Shown here: positions 36,796 to 48,934 of the stretch, in pieces | How the letters are laid out: the number at the start of each line of letters is the position of its first letter | How positions within the stretch are numbered: position 1 is the first letter of the stretch | Assembly (NCBI GenBank): GCA_023362775.1 | Contig: JALMGJ010000012.1 | Coordinates: forward strand, 26,195,001 to 26,259,000 | Direction: 5' to 3' | Length of the DNA: 64,000 nucleotides | Origin: Charina bottae | Taxonomy: Eukaryota; Chordata; Lepidosauria; Squamata; Charinaidae | The notes under the pieces: model-generated | What the model was told of the DNA's origin: nothing | What the model saw: the letters and a program-made list of their open reading frames with translations, nothing else | The model's database searches: none | Position numbers and translations under genes: made by a program

Positions 36796-36905
36796 CTTTC
36801 CTTTCCTTTCCTTTCCTTTCCTTTCCTTTCCTTTCCTTTCCTTTCCTTTCCTTTCCTTTCCTTTCCTTTCCTTTCCTTTCCTTTCCTTTCCTTTCCTTTC
36901 CTTTC
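36796..36905 (+). repeat. (CTTTC)n pentanucleotide array
   Basis: About 22 pure CTTTC units at the junction of the L1 and the truncated non-LTR element. Confidence 0.95.
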
Positions 36906-37544
36906 TTTTGTTCCTGCTGAAATAAGTTCTTCAAATATTTTATATCCTTTTTTCTAGTATATGTTTCTTGTAAGCAAATTATATGTTGTTTTAATTTTTT
37001 CAAATAATGATTTTTTTTCTCTTTTGAGGAGCATTTCTCCATTTATATTCCACATTTATAATCCATAATCAGGCCAAAAATTTAGAAAAGTCAATACCTG
37101 TAGCACCTAATTCAGTAACTTCCCTTTCACTTCCCTGTTGCGCCTGTTGAGGCTTTTGTGTAGTCTCATCTGTCACATCCATTTGGTTTTCCTCCAGCTC
37201 TTTAAATTTTTCTAGAAATTTTCTCACTTTCTGCACAGAATTCAGTCAAGACCTCTGCTGTTTGAAAATAAAAATTACTACTTCCAGTTTGTCCAAACAA
37301 AATGGAATATTTTTCTTTTTAAGTCTATCAATCAGAAAGAAGTACTCTTTTCTCTTAAGCAGTATTCTAATCAGAATTGCTTTAAGCACAATTACATCTG
37401 TATTATCAATCTTAAATTTTAAAATGCTGCTGCAGAACTTGGTCTCTTGTCTTCTTCCTGACAAAGTGCACCAGGACATCCCTTGGAACATTTCTTTATC
37501 TGGCAAATCTCGTATTTATTCTGTCAACTTTGTCTGCCTCTGTA

Positions 37545-38545
37545 TTTATTTATTTATTTATTTAATTAATTTTTATCCCGCCTTTATTATTTTTTATAAA
37601 TAACTCAAGGTGGCAAACATACCTAATACTCCTTCCTCCTCCTATTTTCCCCACAACTACCCTGTGAGGTGAGTTTATTTTTATTTTTTCAAATTTCAAA
37701 TTTCATTTTTTTCAAATTTATTCCCCGCCCATCTCCCATGCAAGGGACTCTGGGCGGGTTACAATAAATAAAAATTTTTAAAACTATACAAAATATCTAA
37801 AAACACAAGAGTTGAGCTGAGAGAGAGTGACTGGCCCAAGGCCACCCAGCCGGCTTTCATGCATAAGGCGGGACTAGAACCCTCAGTCTCCTGGTTTGCC
37901 ATTGGCTCCTTCCTAAGGCTGAGAGACAGGGACTGGCCCAAGGTCACCCAGCCGGCTTTCATGCCTCAGGCGGGACTAGAACGCTCAGTCTCCTGGTTTG
38001 CCATTGGCTCCTTCCTAGGGCTGAGACACAGGGACTGGCCCAAGGTCACCCAGCTGGCTTTCATGCCTAAGGCGGGACTAGAACTCTCAGTCTCCTGGTT
38101 TGCCATTGGCTCCTTCCTAGGGCTGAGACACAGGGACTGGCCCAAGGTCACCCAGCTGGCTTTCATGCCTAAGGCGGGACTAGAACGCTCAGTCTCCTGG
38201 TTTGCCATTGGCTCCTTCCTAGGGCTGAGACACAGGGACTGGCCCAAGGTCACCCAGCCGGCTTTCATGCCTCAGGCGGGACTAGAACGCTCAGTCTCCT
38301 GGTTTGCCATTGGCTCCTTCCTAGGGCTGAGAGACAGGGACTGGCCCAAGGTCACCCAGCCGGCTTTCATGCCTCAGGCGGGACTAGAACTCTCAGTCTC
38401 CTGGTTTGCCATTGGCTCCTTCCTAGGGCTGGGAGACAGGGACTGGCCCAAGGCCACCCAGACAGCTTTCATTCCTAAGGCGGGACTAGAACTCTGTCTC
38501 CTGGTATCTAGCTCGTTGCCTTAACCACTAGACCAAACTGGCTCT
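37545..38545 (-). mobile_element. tRNA-derived SINE with six or more 102-bp units
   Basis: Tail and 3' region at 37545-37670, then a patch of LINE-like tail (37690-37770), then at least six full 102-bp units plus a partial one (about 37859-38510) and the SINE head at 38545. Inserted in L1 ORF1. Because 102 is divisible by three, every frame of the array stays open and gives spurious repetitive ORFs. Confidence 0.85.
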
Positions 38546-38697
38546 TTGCTCTGTAGCCTCTTCATCCCATTCCAAAAAATTTGATAAGGCTTTAATAACC
38601 TTTTCTCTAATATCTTCACCAAAATCCTCTGGAATCACTTTGAATCTCAAGCAGAATTCTTTCTCTCTCAATTCTGGAAATGCCAGATTATCTAAAT

Positions 38698-39012
38698 CAG
38701 AGCTTTCCAAACTGTGTGTCATGACACTTTAGTGTGTCGGCTGCAGTGTCTGGGTGTGTCAGGGCTGCTGCTGCCTCTAAGCCCTGCCAGGATTCCACGC
38801 AGGTCCTAGTGCCTGCCTTGTGCCTTGCTGCCTCCAAACCTGCTATGATTCCGCGCAGGTCCTAGTGCCTGCCTTGTGCCCGGCTGCCTCCAAACCTGCT
38901 GTGATTCCGTGCAGGTCCTAGTGCCTGCCGTGTGCCCTGCTGTAAGAGTGTGTCGTGAAATGATGCATGTCTAAAAAGTGTGTCACCAACATGAAAAGTT
39001 TGGAAAGCTCTG
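38698..39012 (-). mobile_element. hAT-like miniature element, family A
   Basis: Perfect target duplication ATCTAAAT. Inserted into L1 ORF1 sequence, so it is younger than that L1. Confidence 0.9.
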
Positions 39013-40374
39013 ATCTAAATCTGTTTCCATCTCTCTATTTATAACTTCTACTTTTACTTTCCAAAATTTCCACTTTATAATTAACTTGTTTTACATTTCC
39101 AGTCACCTGTTCTACAGATTCTTCCATCTTCTTAACTTCTTCTTTCATTTCCATTTCATTGTACAAGTCTTTCTTCCATTCTCTCTTCAAAAGATGCCAA
39201 ATTAGCATTAACCCAATTCCTCAAACATTTTCTGCAACGAATCTGGTGTAATTCCTCTTTCTGGTGGTTGCCATTCTAATATAATCCAAAAGTGAAAGTG
39301 TCTCAATTACAAGGGAAAAAGTAAAAGGCAGGCTTCCCTTTTTTTCTGATTTGCCTTTCTGTATCGTTAATACTTTAGTCTCAATTGGCACCCTGTAGTT
39401 ACAGTCACAGTCATAGTCTCGCTCATATTACCTTTATCTTCTTTGTTTTGTAAAATCCACCAATTGCCTATGTTCTTTAATATTAAACAAACAACATTCC
39501 CACAAAAGTCCAATCCAATATTTAGTTCCAATATTTTCAAAAGCACTTTCACGAAAAATTGATTTCAAAATTACTGTCCCCTTTGTCCATTTAAACTTTC
39601 TTGCATCCAATCCTTGTTAACCCTTTTGCTAGAGATTTAAAAACTTTAAAACCATTTTTCCCTCCTTCTTTAATCCAGAAAGAATGTTGACTCACCAAGT
39701 GGTTTTCTCTTATCCTGCCGAGCAGAAGATCTCTCTTTAACTATAAACTGATTACATCTGATAGTGGTTAAGAAAGTGAGCCTTTTGCGAACCTTATGTC
39801 CATTACAGGCTGCATTGCGGTTGTGAGCCTGATTGAAATCCCACAACTCCCAGCTACTCGACTCATAGGTCGACCACAAAAACCTCAGTTCCTACAGTCT
39901 ACTCACAAGGAGCAGCTGTCCGGAGTGCAGGTGGGCAATCTCACAATCTCTCCTTGTCCGGAGAAACTCTGCCAACCAGAATTTTCCACTGCGATGCCAT
40001 CCCTCCTTGTTCAGGGACACCTAGTTTGCCATGGAATCTTACCCGGAAGCCACCATCTTGACTTTCTTGACCTCCTGTGACCCTCCTGTTGTCAACTGAA
40101 CAACTGTACCTACAGGTCTCGTCAAGAATCTTTTAGGGTTGCTCAAATGACATTTCCTTTCCCCCCTTTGTTAATGTGTTGTGGTGCTCATATTTCCATG
40201 AGAATGTAATTTGCCTCATTGTGGAAAATGGAAAACTACAGTATAGGAAATAGGATTAGCAGGCAGTTAACATTTCAAGGCAAGGTGAAGTTTTCTTCAT
40301 GCCAAACTTGATTCCTGGTGTCTTCATTTTCTTGAGTACAAAGTTTTTTGGCAACAGAAGCAAAGTGGGTTGCC

Positions 40375-40520
40375 CTTGTCTTCTTCTGAGATGCATTTTT
40401 ACTTCCCAATCTAACCTATTGCCTTTTGGATCCCCTAGTGGTCTCCCATCCACATTCTAACCAAGTCTGACCCATCCTGCTAAGTTTTTTAAGATCAGCC
40501 AAGGTTCACTAGGGCTGCTA
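40375..40520 (-). mobile_element. 5S-rRNA-derived SINE, diverged
   Basis: On plus GGTCTCCCATCCACATTC and CCATCCTGCTAAG are inverted 5S-like segments. Similar minus-strand traces: about 20990-21140, 21240-21345 and 30590-30690. Confidence 0.55.
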
Positions 40521-41004
40521 ATGTAGAGTTGTCAATATGGTCAATGCTATGGTTTCAAGTGCAGCACAAGTTAATACAGGTGTGAAAGAGGCATGCAAGA
40601 TCTAAAGAATAAATTTGGAGAATTGGCCTTTGGGGATGAGATTTGTTGTTTGATTGATTACACTGATATTTTGATATCCTTTTCCCAAGGAGTTCAAGGT
40701 AGCAGATCCTTTCTTCATTTTTTTTCCTCTCTACAACAATCCTGTGAAGCAGGTTAGACTCAGCTAAAGGCATCCAGTAAACGTGCAAGGTCAAGGCTCG
40801 GATTTGCTGGCCCTCATTCTATATGTTCTATCTGGAGACAGATTCCCACTGAAATCGGTTCAATTTATTCAGAGCAGTTAGAAGAGACTCCCTTGAATCC
40901 AGCTCAATTCTGGTGACTTCATGGGTAGATGCAACTTTCTTGGATGGATCAGTATGGAAGTGATTAGCCATTGATGTATTGTCGAAGGCTTTCACGGCCG
41001 GAGT

Positions 41005-41167
41005 TCGATGGTTGTTGTGGGTCTTCCGGGCTGTGTGGCCGTGTTCTGGAAGTTGTGGTTCCTAACGTTTCGCCACCATCTGTTGGCCACAGATGCTGGC
41101 GAAACGTTAGGAACCACAACTTCCAGAACACGGCCACACAGCCCGGAAGACCCACAACAACCATCGA
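41005..41167. repeat. 163-bp near-perfect palindrome
   Basis: Arms 41005-41075 and 41097-41167 are exact 71-bp inverted copies. The 21-bp spacer is itself palindromic (CATCTGT/ACAGATG around TGGCC). The inner arm TGGCGAAACGTTAGG resembles the GAAACGTTT segment of the two other palindromes, suggesting a related Penelope-like origin. Confidence 0.85.
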
Positions 41168-41554
41168 TTGGCCATTGCTTTCATCCAAGATGCCTTTTTG
41201 ACTCCATGTTCTTGTTTTCTGACCTAGGATTTCCCACCCAGTCCTGCTTAGCTTTTCTGGGATCATCCGCTGTTGGCTAGTTACTGCCACCTGTACTCAG
41301 ACAAATTGATTGATTGATTGCTTACATGCCATCAAGTTGTTTTCGATTGAGACCAACCAATAACGCACCTGAATTTCTATGTATCGATACATCTTCTAAG
41401 CATTAACATACTCTGATTCCGTTCCTTATACTGAGCAGGTGGTTGGACTGGATGATTCCCAAAGCAAACTCTAAAATATTATGATTCTCTGTGAGCAACT
41501 GCATAGCTTTATGCGTTGGGCTTTTTGTTTTATATTTGAGTTTATCATTTAGAG

Positions 41555-41824
41555 CAGGGGTTGGCAACGTCAGGCCCGTGGGCCGTATAAGGCCTGCGGG
41601 GCTCCCGCCTAAGGCCCGCGGGGCTCCCGCCTGCAAACCCCGCCCCTTCCACATGATTGGCTCCCACCCGCAAACCCCGCCCCCCAGTGCTTGTGATTGG
41701 CTCCCACCCGCAAACTCCGGCCCCCAGTCCGCGGAAATCCTAGAAACCCCGCCCCCCACCCCCCCCGGTCCCCGGTTATAAATATCCAAATGGCCCTTGG
41801 CAGAAAAAAGGTTCCCCACCCATG
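41555..41824 (+). mobile_element. hAT-like miniature element, family D variant
   Basis: Starts CAGGGGTTGGCAACGTCAGG, ends TTCCCCACCCATG, perfect target duplication ATTTAGAG. The right duplication is shared with the family-B element that begins at 41833. Confidence 0.88.
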
Positions 41825-41832
41825 ATTTAGAG

Positions 41833-42090
41833 CATAGCTTTCCAAACTGTGTGTTGCGACACATTAGTATGTTGCGACAAAACCAGGAAGTGCTGATGGT
41901 GCATCGCCGCCGCCCCTGCAGTGGTGTGTGTGGTGGCAGCGGCGGCAGCGGCGACGACAGTGGTGCGCCATCAGCGCTTCCGGGTTTTAGCGCGAAACAC
42001 AAGGCTGCCAACGCCGCCATGCACAACGCCGCTGCCGCATGCGCCACCTCCGTTGGTGTGTCATGAACGGCGGGACTTTGGAAAGCACTG
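41833..42090 (+). mobile_element. hAT-like miniature element, family B
   Basis: Starts CATAGCTTTCCAAACTGTG, ends GGAAAGCACTG, perfect target duplication ATTTAGAG. Confidence 0.9.
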
Positions 42091-43087
42091 ATTTAGAGGG
42101 AGTGGGTTTTTTTCATTTTCTCAAACTGATTTCAATGAACATTGAGTTATCCAAAGATGCTGCAGTTCTTCCCTTTTCTCCCCCCCCCCCAATGCTTTTC
42201 TTTTCTTCCAAGACAGACAACAAGGAAAAAGAGCACATGAGGATTTAGCCAGCCTGGTTGCCAAGCAAACTGCATGACATTCCTTCCCACCCCACCTAAT
42301 CTGGTTTTCAGCAGGATGGAGAGAGAGAGAGAATTTTACAGCCAGGAGCAACAGGCTGGGGAATGAATGGAGGGACAGAGAAAGCTGGCTTTGACTGCAA
42401 ATAACCCCAAAGAAGACATAAAGCTGGGGTCTTCGAAAGGGCAGCAAGAGGCTTATGCATGCTCAGAAGTGAACCCACTCTGACTGCAAAAGCATTTTAA
42501 AAAAGCCTGAGATATCAATGCCATAGGCAGAAGTTTGACAGGGCCTATTAGCTGCAACGTGGAAAAACAGTGATAGTAAACATCAGGATTTATCCATTCC
42601 ACCTGGTCCAGACAGATGTTAGACCAGATCTCCACTGCTGGGCTGAAATATTTGGGACTGGTTTGGGAGACTTGGTTGCACTGATGTGAATTGAATTGAA
42701 ATGAATTGGTTGCACTCAATTCAAGACATCACACCAAGCTGTTCATGTGTTGCACTGAATGCTGTGCTGTGTGGGTTTTAGGCTAAAATAATCTATCTGC
42801 TTATTAGTAGAAACGTATGGTTTTCTATTGTCCTGCCTCTTCACACGTTAGGATTTGAGAAGCGGTCAACAACAGATATAAGCAGTAATAACCAAGAATG
42901 TATGAGCCATGGGTGTCCACAGGGTATGGTCCAAAACGGCAAGAAGGCGGCTGCAATGGCAGGACTTCAATTGTACCTTCGCAGCCACCATCTTGACTTT
43001 TTGGACCACATCCTGCAGACACCTCAGGTATGGGCAACTTCATAACTGAAAACATTTGCTTGTCCTTAATGCTTCTTAAAATGAATA

Positions 43088-43123
<36 letters not shown>

Positions 43124-44079
43124 GATGATGATGATTGGACCCTGCCATGGGATGCCACCTTGATGTGGTAGGGGACTTTTGTGGTCCTGTGATGCTGAGA
43201 GCTCTGCTGACAATGCCCTCGCTATCACAAGGACCACCCAAACCAGAAAGGTCTCATTAGAGGGCCTGAACTAAGAGCATCCAACACATAATTTGCAATG
43301 GTGTATACTAGAAAACCCATCTCCATATTGTTGGAGATTCTGGCAAATCCAGCATGCCTCATCAGCATATGGATGGTTGCTCTAGGACGCAAGCTCTCCA
43401 TGCTTTTGAGGAAGCTGTTTGTGGCCACTCCCACTTCCTCTCTCTCTCTCTCCTCCTTCAACTGGGAGCAAAGCACATGGCTGTGTGCTGCCCCATCTTA
43501 GGCCATGGATGGGCCTAGGAGATTTTTCCCCCTTTCTACATGCATCTCTTCCCAGCAATGAGGGGCAAGAGTTAACTAAGTTTAGGGAACATAAAGAAGA
43601 AATGGAACATCATTTATCTACCAAAAATGCTGTACCTGCAATGAATAAACATAAGGACTCTTTTGTACTTACTTTTCATACCTGCCATGTCTAAGCATGC
43701 CTTTCTTTATGCTTGGGTGGGCTATGGGTGTAAGACTAACCTGGATCTCTCTAATATGCTCATGGGCTCTGTTTTTAAACAATATTCTTTTTCTGTACAC
43801 GAGTTTAACAGCTCTACTCCATTTCAGTAGTTCTAACAGACTGCTAAATGGGCTTCACATATGAGACTGGCCTCGCCTGGGTCAACGAAGGCTGCCTCTG
43901 GTGCTCTGTCTCCCAGGTACCAGGTGGCGAGTGGGCTGCAGGGCTCAGTTCTCTCTCTGGAACAATCAGGGGAAGGAACTGCAGGATGGCTAAAAGGCGA
44001 ACCGAAATGGACATCTTGGTCTGTTGCTGGAAACAGGATGATTATCAAATGAGATGAAATGTGGATGCAACATCTCCCA

Positions 44080-44560
44080 GACTGATTATAGAAAAAGGCA
44101 TGACCGAGTTGAGGAGATAGTCCACTGGCACTGGTGCAAAAAGTATAGATTCAGAAGAATTATTGGAGACACGAATCCATGGATAAAGTCACTGAAAATG
44201 CCGGAGCAAGAATATTACGGGGTTTTAAAATTCAGACTGATCAACGCTTAGAACCTAATACATGAGACATTCTTGCCATTGGAAAGAACCATATTTGCTT
44301 TTCCAAGAGACAGTAAGGTTGAAAGCAAGGAATCCGAAAAGATTACAAAATACTGAGATTTGCAAATAAAGATTGAAAAATTAGTTGAGAGTGGAACCCA
44401 CTGTTACTGGGGCTGTAGATACAATTTCACAAGAACTTAGAAAGAATTTGGATTGCCTAAATTTGGAACAACTACAGATACTGTTGGGCACCTCATACAT
44501 AACTAGATGCTACTTTTATGATTCCCAGGAAATGGGTAGGGCTCAAATTATGAAGAAGAA
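44080..44560 (+). mobile_element. Decayed LINE-like C-terminal domain
   Basis: Conceptual reading DRVEEIVHWHWCKKY and, after frame breaks, VEPTVTGAVDTISQELRKNL resemble the C-terminal part of a non-LTR element seen in several vertebrates. Several stops; family uncertain. Confidence 0.35.
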
Positions 44561-45432
44561 AACTGGATAGCATTGGCTGTGACATATTATTAGTGGAACT
44601 GGAAAAATGATTTTATACCACTCTCATTCCTGGAAAAAGAGATGGGAGCTAGATCCTATAATTTCATCTTGCAGAGTGCTAGCCTCCTCACTTATATCTC
44701 ATAAATAAATAACTATTATGGGGTGCAGGAAGCCTGGCAACTATCCAGAGGGGTAAATGGCTGTGGACACCTTGATTTGTGGGCTATCTTGACCACCACA
44801 AAAAAAACTTCAAATACCAATTAAGTTCACATATTGCATTAGGGAATAATGTGCTTGGCTTGGCTGTACCCTTAAAAAACCATCCAGTTATTTGTAAACC
44901 AGGGTTTGATGTGTTGAGCAAAACCTTCAATGGTGGCTTATTGTACAAACTATGGTTAAGCAAACCATGGCTTAATGTTATCTGGAAACCAAGTCACAGA
45001 ATCCAGCAAGATTGGGGAGGGGGGGTTGGATTCCTGTAGAAGAACCTCATGGCTGCAGATCAATTCTTGGACATTTCTTCTGATATCAATCTCAATACTC
45101 TGCATAAATCAAATCTTGTTTCAATTAAAATAATCACAAAGAGGGGCATTTGTGGGAGGAGATAAAAAAAGTGAAGATGGCAGTCACAACTGTGTGATCA
45201 AAGCCCCTCCCTTTTGGGGGGAGGAAGACTAGTGTCTTCTGGCTTTGGCCCCTCTTGGATCCAAGAACTTCAAGCATGAAAGTTCTCCCAGTTCATGAGA
45301 GGTAGGAGGAAGAAAATCTCCAGGGCCATGAAACTTTGATTTATGGTTAAAATGTAATCTCTGTATTTTGAGTATGTTGGCCTGTATTGCAATAAATATC
45401 CAATAGGCTTTTCCAACATGTCCACCAGAAGT

Positions 45433-45557
45433 GGGGTGTCTGCAGGGTATGGTCAAAAAAGTCAAGATGTTGATGCACATAACAAAAGAGGTAGAACTTT
45501 GACTGCACCATTGTGGCTGCCATCTTGACTTTTTTGACCATGCCCTGCAGATACCCC
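45433..45557. mobile_element. Inverted-repeat element (GGGGTGTCTGCAGGG family)
   Basis: Termini GGGGTGTCTGCAGGGTATGG and ATGCCCTGCAGATACCCC, with AAAAAGTCAAGATG/CATCTTGACTTTTT just inside. Other copies: 42911-43024; weaker 5268-5425 and about 49670-49745. Confidence 0.65.
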
Positions 45558-46106
45558 TGGCTGCCCCTCTGATCATGCTCAACCAGTATTGCTGCTGGAT
45601 GTTGGAGAAGCTGAACAAAGTACTTCAACTGGTACTTTGGAAATGGAGAGGACTCTGGCACGTCTATCACCCACTGCCCTGTGGACAGTCCAGATGGTTT
45701 GCCTGCATGTGAATATTCTCCACTTCAGATTTTAAAAATGTATTTTCACTACCCTATTATATAGAAAAAATGTGGGTTATGAAAAGTAGGGTATAAATAA
45801 ATGTAATAAATGAATACATTATTTATCTCAAGTGTTGCAAACATCTTCCCCCCCCCCTTACGTTTGATTCATACAGCAGGCTAACCTATTAAAATGGTTG
45901 GTCTAGCTTTGGTTTAGGATTTTCTATCAAATTTGCTTTATGGTTAACATATTTTATGGCTCAGCCATAATGCATGAACACAGCCATTATGACTTATTCA
46001 ACTGACCATGATTAAAACAATGCATGGCTTACACAATGTGTGAATCCAGATGCTCTTTGAATGCTGTACCCACTCCTTCATTTTGATTACAGTTTTGTAC
46101 CACTTT

Positions 46107-46498
46107 TGTTGTTGTTGTTCAGTCGTTTAGTCGTGTCCGACTTTGTGACCTCATGGACCATAGCATGCCAGGCCTTCCTGTCCTCCACTGTCTCCCGGAG
46201 TTTACTCAAATTCATGTTCATTACATCGGTGATGCTATCTAACCATCTCATCCTCTGCCGTCCCCTTCTCCTTTTGCCTTCAGTCTTTCCCAGCATCAGG
46301 GTCTTTTCCAGTGAGTCCTCTCTTCGCATTAGATGGCCAAAGTATTTGAGCTTCAGCTTCAGCATCTGTCCTTCCAATGAGCAGTCAGGGTTGATTTCCT
46401 TTAGGATTGACTGATTTGACCTCCTTGCAGTCCAAGGGACTCTCAAGAGTCTTCTCCAGCACCACAGCAAGAAAGCATCAATTCTTCGGCGCTCATTA
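46107..46498 (-). mobile_element. Bov-B (RTE) LINE 3' fragment
   Basis: Minus-strand reading ends with HEVTKS and the 3' terminus GTCCGAC...CAACAACAAC typical of Bov-B, including FGHLMRREDSLEK and GRQRMRWLDSI. Frameshifted at its end (KSDTTKRLN). Confidence 0.88.
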
Positions 46499-46759
46499 AG
46501 AGTTACCACCTAAAATTAACTGAACAAGCCACACAGGTTAATAGGAACCCAGACCCCCCATGGTGTGATATATTTCTGTTTAAAGGATAGAAGTAACTTC
46601 TGTTTTAGCATCTATGCATTTAAATATTTAAATATACAAGAGACTTCTTGTGTATTATTTACCACATGAACAAGAGTCATATATCTTGACATATTACAGT
46701 ATATTTCTGAAACTCTTCCAGACAATGGATGGGAAAAAGTATATTTGGTTCATATCATA

Positions 46760-47500
46760 ATTTTGTTGTTGTTGTTCAGTCGTTTAGTCGTGTCCGACTC
46801 TTCGTGACCTCATGGACCACAGCACGCCAGGCCTTCCTGTCCTCCACTGTCTCCCGGAGTTTACTCAAATTCATGTTCATTACATCGGTGATGCTATCTA
46901 ACCATCTCATCCTCTGCCGTCCCCTTCTCCTTTTGCCTTCAGTCTTTCCCAGCATCAGGGTCTTTTCCAGTGAGTCCTCTCTTCGCATTAGGTGGCCAAA
47001 GTATTTGAGCTTCAGCTTCAGCATCTGTCCTTCCAATGAGCAGTCAGGGTTGATTTCCTTTAGGATTGACTGATTTGACCTCCTTGCAGTCCAAGGGACT
47101 CTCAAGAGTCTTCTCCAGCACCACAGTTCGAAAGCATCAATTCTTCGGCGCTCAGCCTTCCTTATGGTCCAACTCTCACAGCCATACATTACTACTGGAA
47201 AAACCATAGCTTTAACTATACGGACCTTTGTCGGCAAGGTGATGTCTCTGCTTTTTAATATGCTGTCTAGGTTTGCCATAGCTTTCCTCCCAAGGAGCAA
47301 GTGTCTTTTAATTTCATGGCTGCAGTCACCATCTGCGGTGATCTTGGAGCCCAAGAAAATGAAATCTGTTTTCTTAATGGAAATGACCAAAGCCCGTCCC
47401 ATGAATCCTGGATTGGTTAAAGTAATATATATTAGTAAGGGGCCAAAATATTTGAGCTTCAGCTTCAGTATCTGTCCTTCCAATGAGCAGTCACTTTCCA
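46760..47500 (-). mobile_element. Bov-B (RTE) LINE 3' fragment, longer
   Basis: Very similar to 46107-46498 and extends further 5' (FLGSKITADGDCSHEIKRHL, VVMYGCESWTIRKAERRR). A second short piece of the same element sits at 47443-47490, and the part before it looks rearranged. Confidence 0.88.
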
Positions 47501-48799
47501 CTTACTTGGGAGTAACTCAATGGAAGTTAACCCCTCTGGCCCCAAGCCCCTGAAGAAAGTTCTGTGGCTGAGGAAAGTAGAATCTGGGTTTCTCCACTCT
47601 TAATCCAGCCCATCACTACACCACACGGGTTCTTGGGCTGAGACAGAGGGACTGGTCCAATGTCCCCCAGGGAGCTTCTGTGGCTGAGAACCTGGGTCCA
47701 GCACCTTCACCACAACACCATACGGGATCTCCCTATACCTAATTCAGCACCTTAATCATGACACCATCTTGGCCGAGTAATCAACAATATACCCTATGAT
47801 GTTCCTACACAAATCCCCAATCTGATGTCATTCAGATGTACATCAGCATAATGACAGGATGATGCCAATTTTAGCCCAGCATGTGTGTACGGTGACCACA
47901 CTGGGAAAAGCTGGAATAGTAGAAGATATTCTCCATAGACTATACCCTTGAAAATACTGTAAGGAATTTCCCAATGGATATCAAGTCATTAATTTGGGCT
48001 GGATTGGATTCCTGAAGGGCACTCTTTTACTTTATTCAGAAGTAAAAGCACCAAAACAATCAGAATCTGTGCTAATGAAAGGACCTTCTTAGTTTGCTAA
48101 CCACAAATCTCCCATAGAACAGGTGATATCCCAATTTGGACAGAAAGGGAGTCTTATGGGAGTAGATGGAAACTACTTCATCTCTAATGAAAATATGTTG
48201 GAATATCTTCAGAGGAAACGCTGAACTCACAAACTCACCCTTTTTATTACAACTTTACCTGCTGGGTTATATAATCATACTGAGTAATGTTGAGACAAGC
48301 CATGCATGCTTTAACAAGAATTTCTGAAAGATGGATTCAGTGGTTCCTAAGGAAGTGGGAATCGTAAAAACTGAAAGCTTTTCAAATTTGGATTGGCAGA
48401 ACTCTAAAGCTGATTCATCCAAGCAAAGGGTGTGTCTTCCCTGATATTTGCTAATGCTCTTTGCTTTACCATCTCTTCTTGAACAATCTTGAATTTCCTG
48501 AAATATTTTGGAAAGAACCGACTGATTGCACTCTCTGTCTATTGTTGTGCGTGTGTGTCCAGGTGCATCGATATAATTCTCTTGAGCAGAGACCCCCTTG
48601 GGGGAGAATGAACGTAACATCAGCCATTGTGATTTTCAAGAGCCTCAGCAAACGCAGTAAACGCAGATGGTGGATATAGATTTAATAAATATATATAGGG
48701 GAATGGAAATTTTAACTCCATGGGGAGAGAAAAGCAAAAGGCTATCATGAGTCACAACTGCATTTCTTTTGCAGGAATGAAAACTGCAAAGACACAGAG

Positions 48800-48934
48800 C
48801 AGTGTTTCTCAACCTTGGCCACTTTAAGATGTGTGGACTTCAACTCCCAGAATTCCCCAGCCAGCATGGCTGGCTGGGGAATTCTGGGAGTTGAAGTCCA
48901 CACATCTTAAAGTGGCCAAGGTTGAGAAACACTG
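48800..48934 (+). mobile_element. hAT-like foldback element, family C
   Basis: Near-perfect palindrome with arms meeting at GGCTGGCTGG; flanks ACACAGAG/ACATAAAG (6 of 8). Confidence 0.85.

Larger units (their letters stand above)
34000..40077 (-). mobile_element. L1 LINE, broken and nested
   Basis: Minus-strand L1. Order from its 5' end: 5' UTR-like sequence (about 39700-40077), ORF1 pieces (39000-39300; REKEFCLRFKVIPEDFGEDI at 38600-38690; KIDNTDVIVLKAI at 37260-37480), ORF2 start with CLQETYTRKKD (about 36950), then the endonuclease/linker part (34260-35075; SRIDMIWISKNL, SGHNHNLVFKW). No RT domain remains. Interrupted by a tRNA SINE array, a hAT element and a second non-LTR element. Many frameshifts; inactive. 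Confidence 0.8.
42100..46090. other. Intergenic stretch with sparse repeats
   Basis: Apart from the elements listed at 42911, 43089, 44080 and 45433 there is nothing recognised. No splice-flanked conserved coding block was seen. Confidence 0.55.

Noticed and set aside
37859..38524. 221-residue repetitive frame ([11 protein letters not shown] units) and its counterparts at 20278-20716
   Set aside because: The 102-bp SINE unit is divisible by three, so every frame stays open; no start context or homology.
43225..43476. 83-residue minus frame with membrane-like segments
   Set aside because: No recognised family, no splice sites or codon pattern to support it; likely chance.
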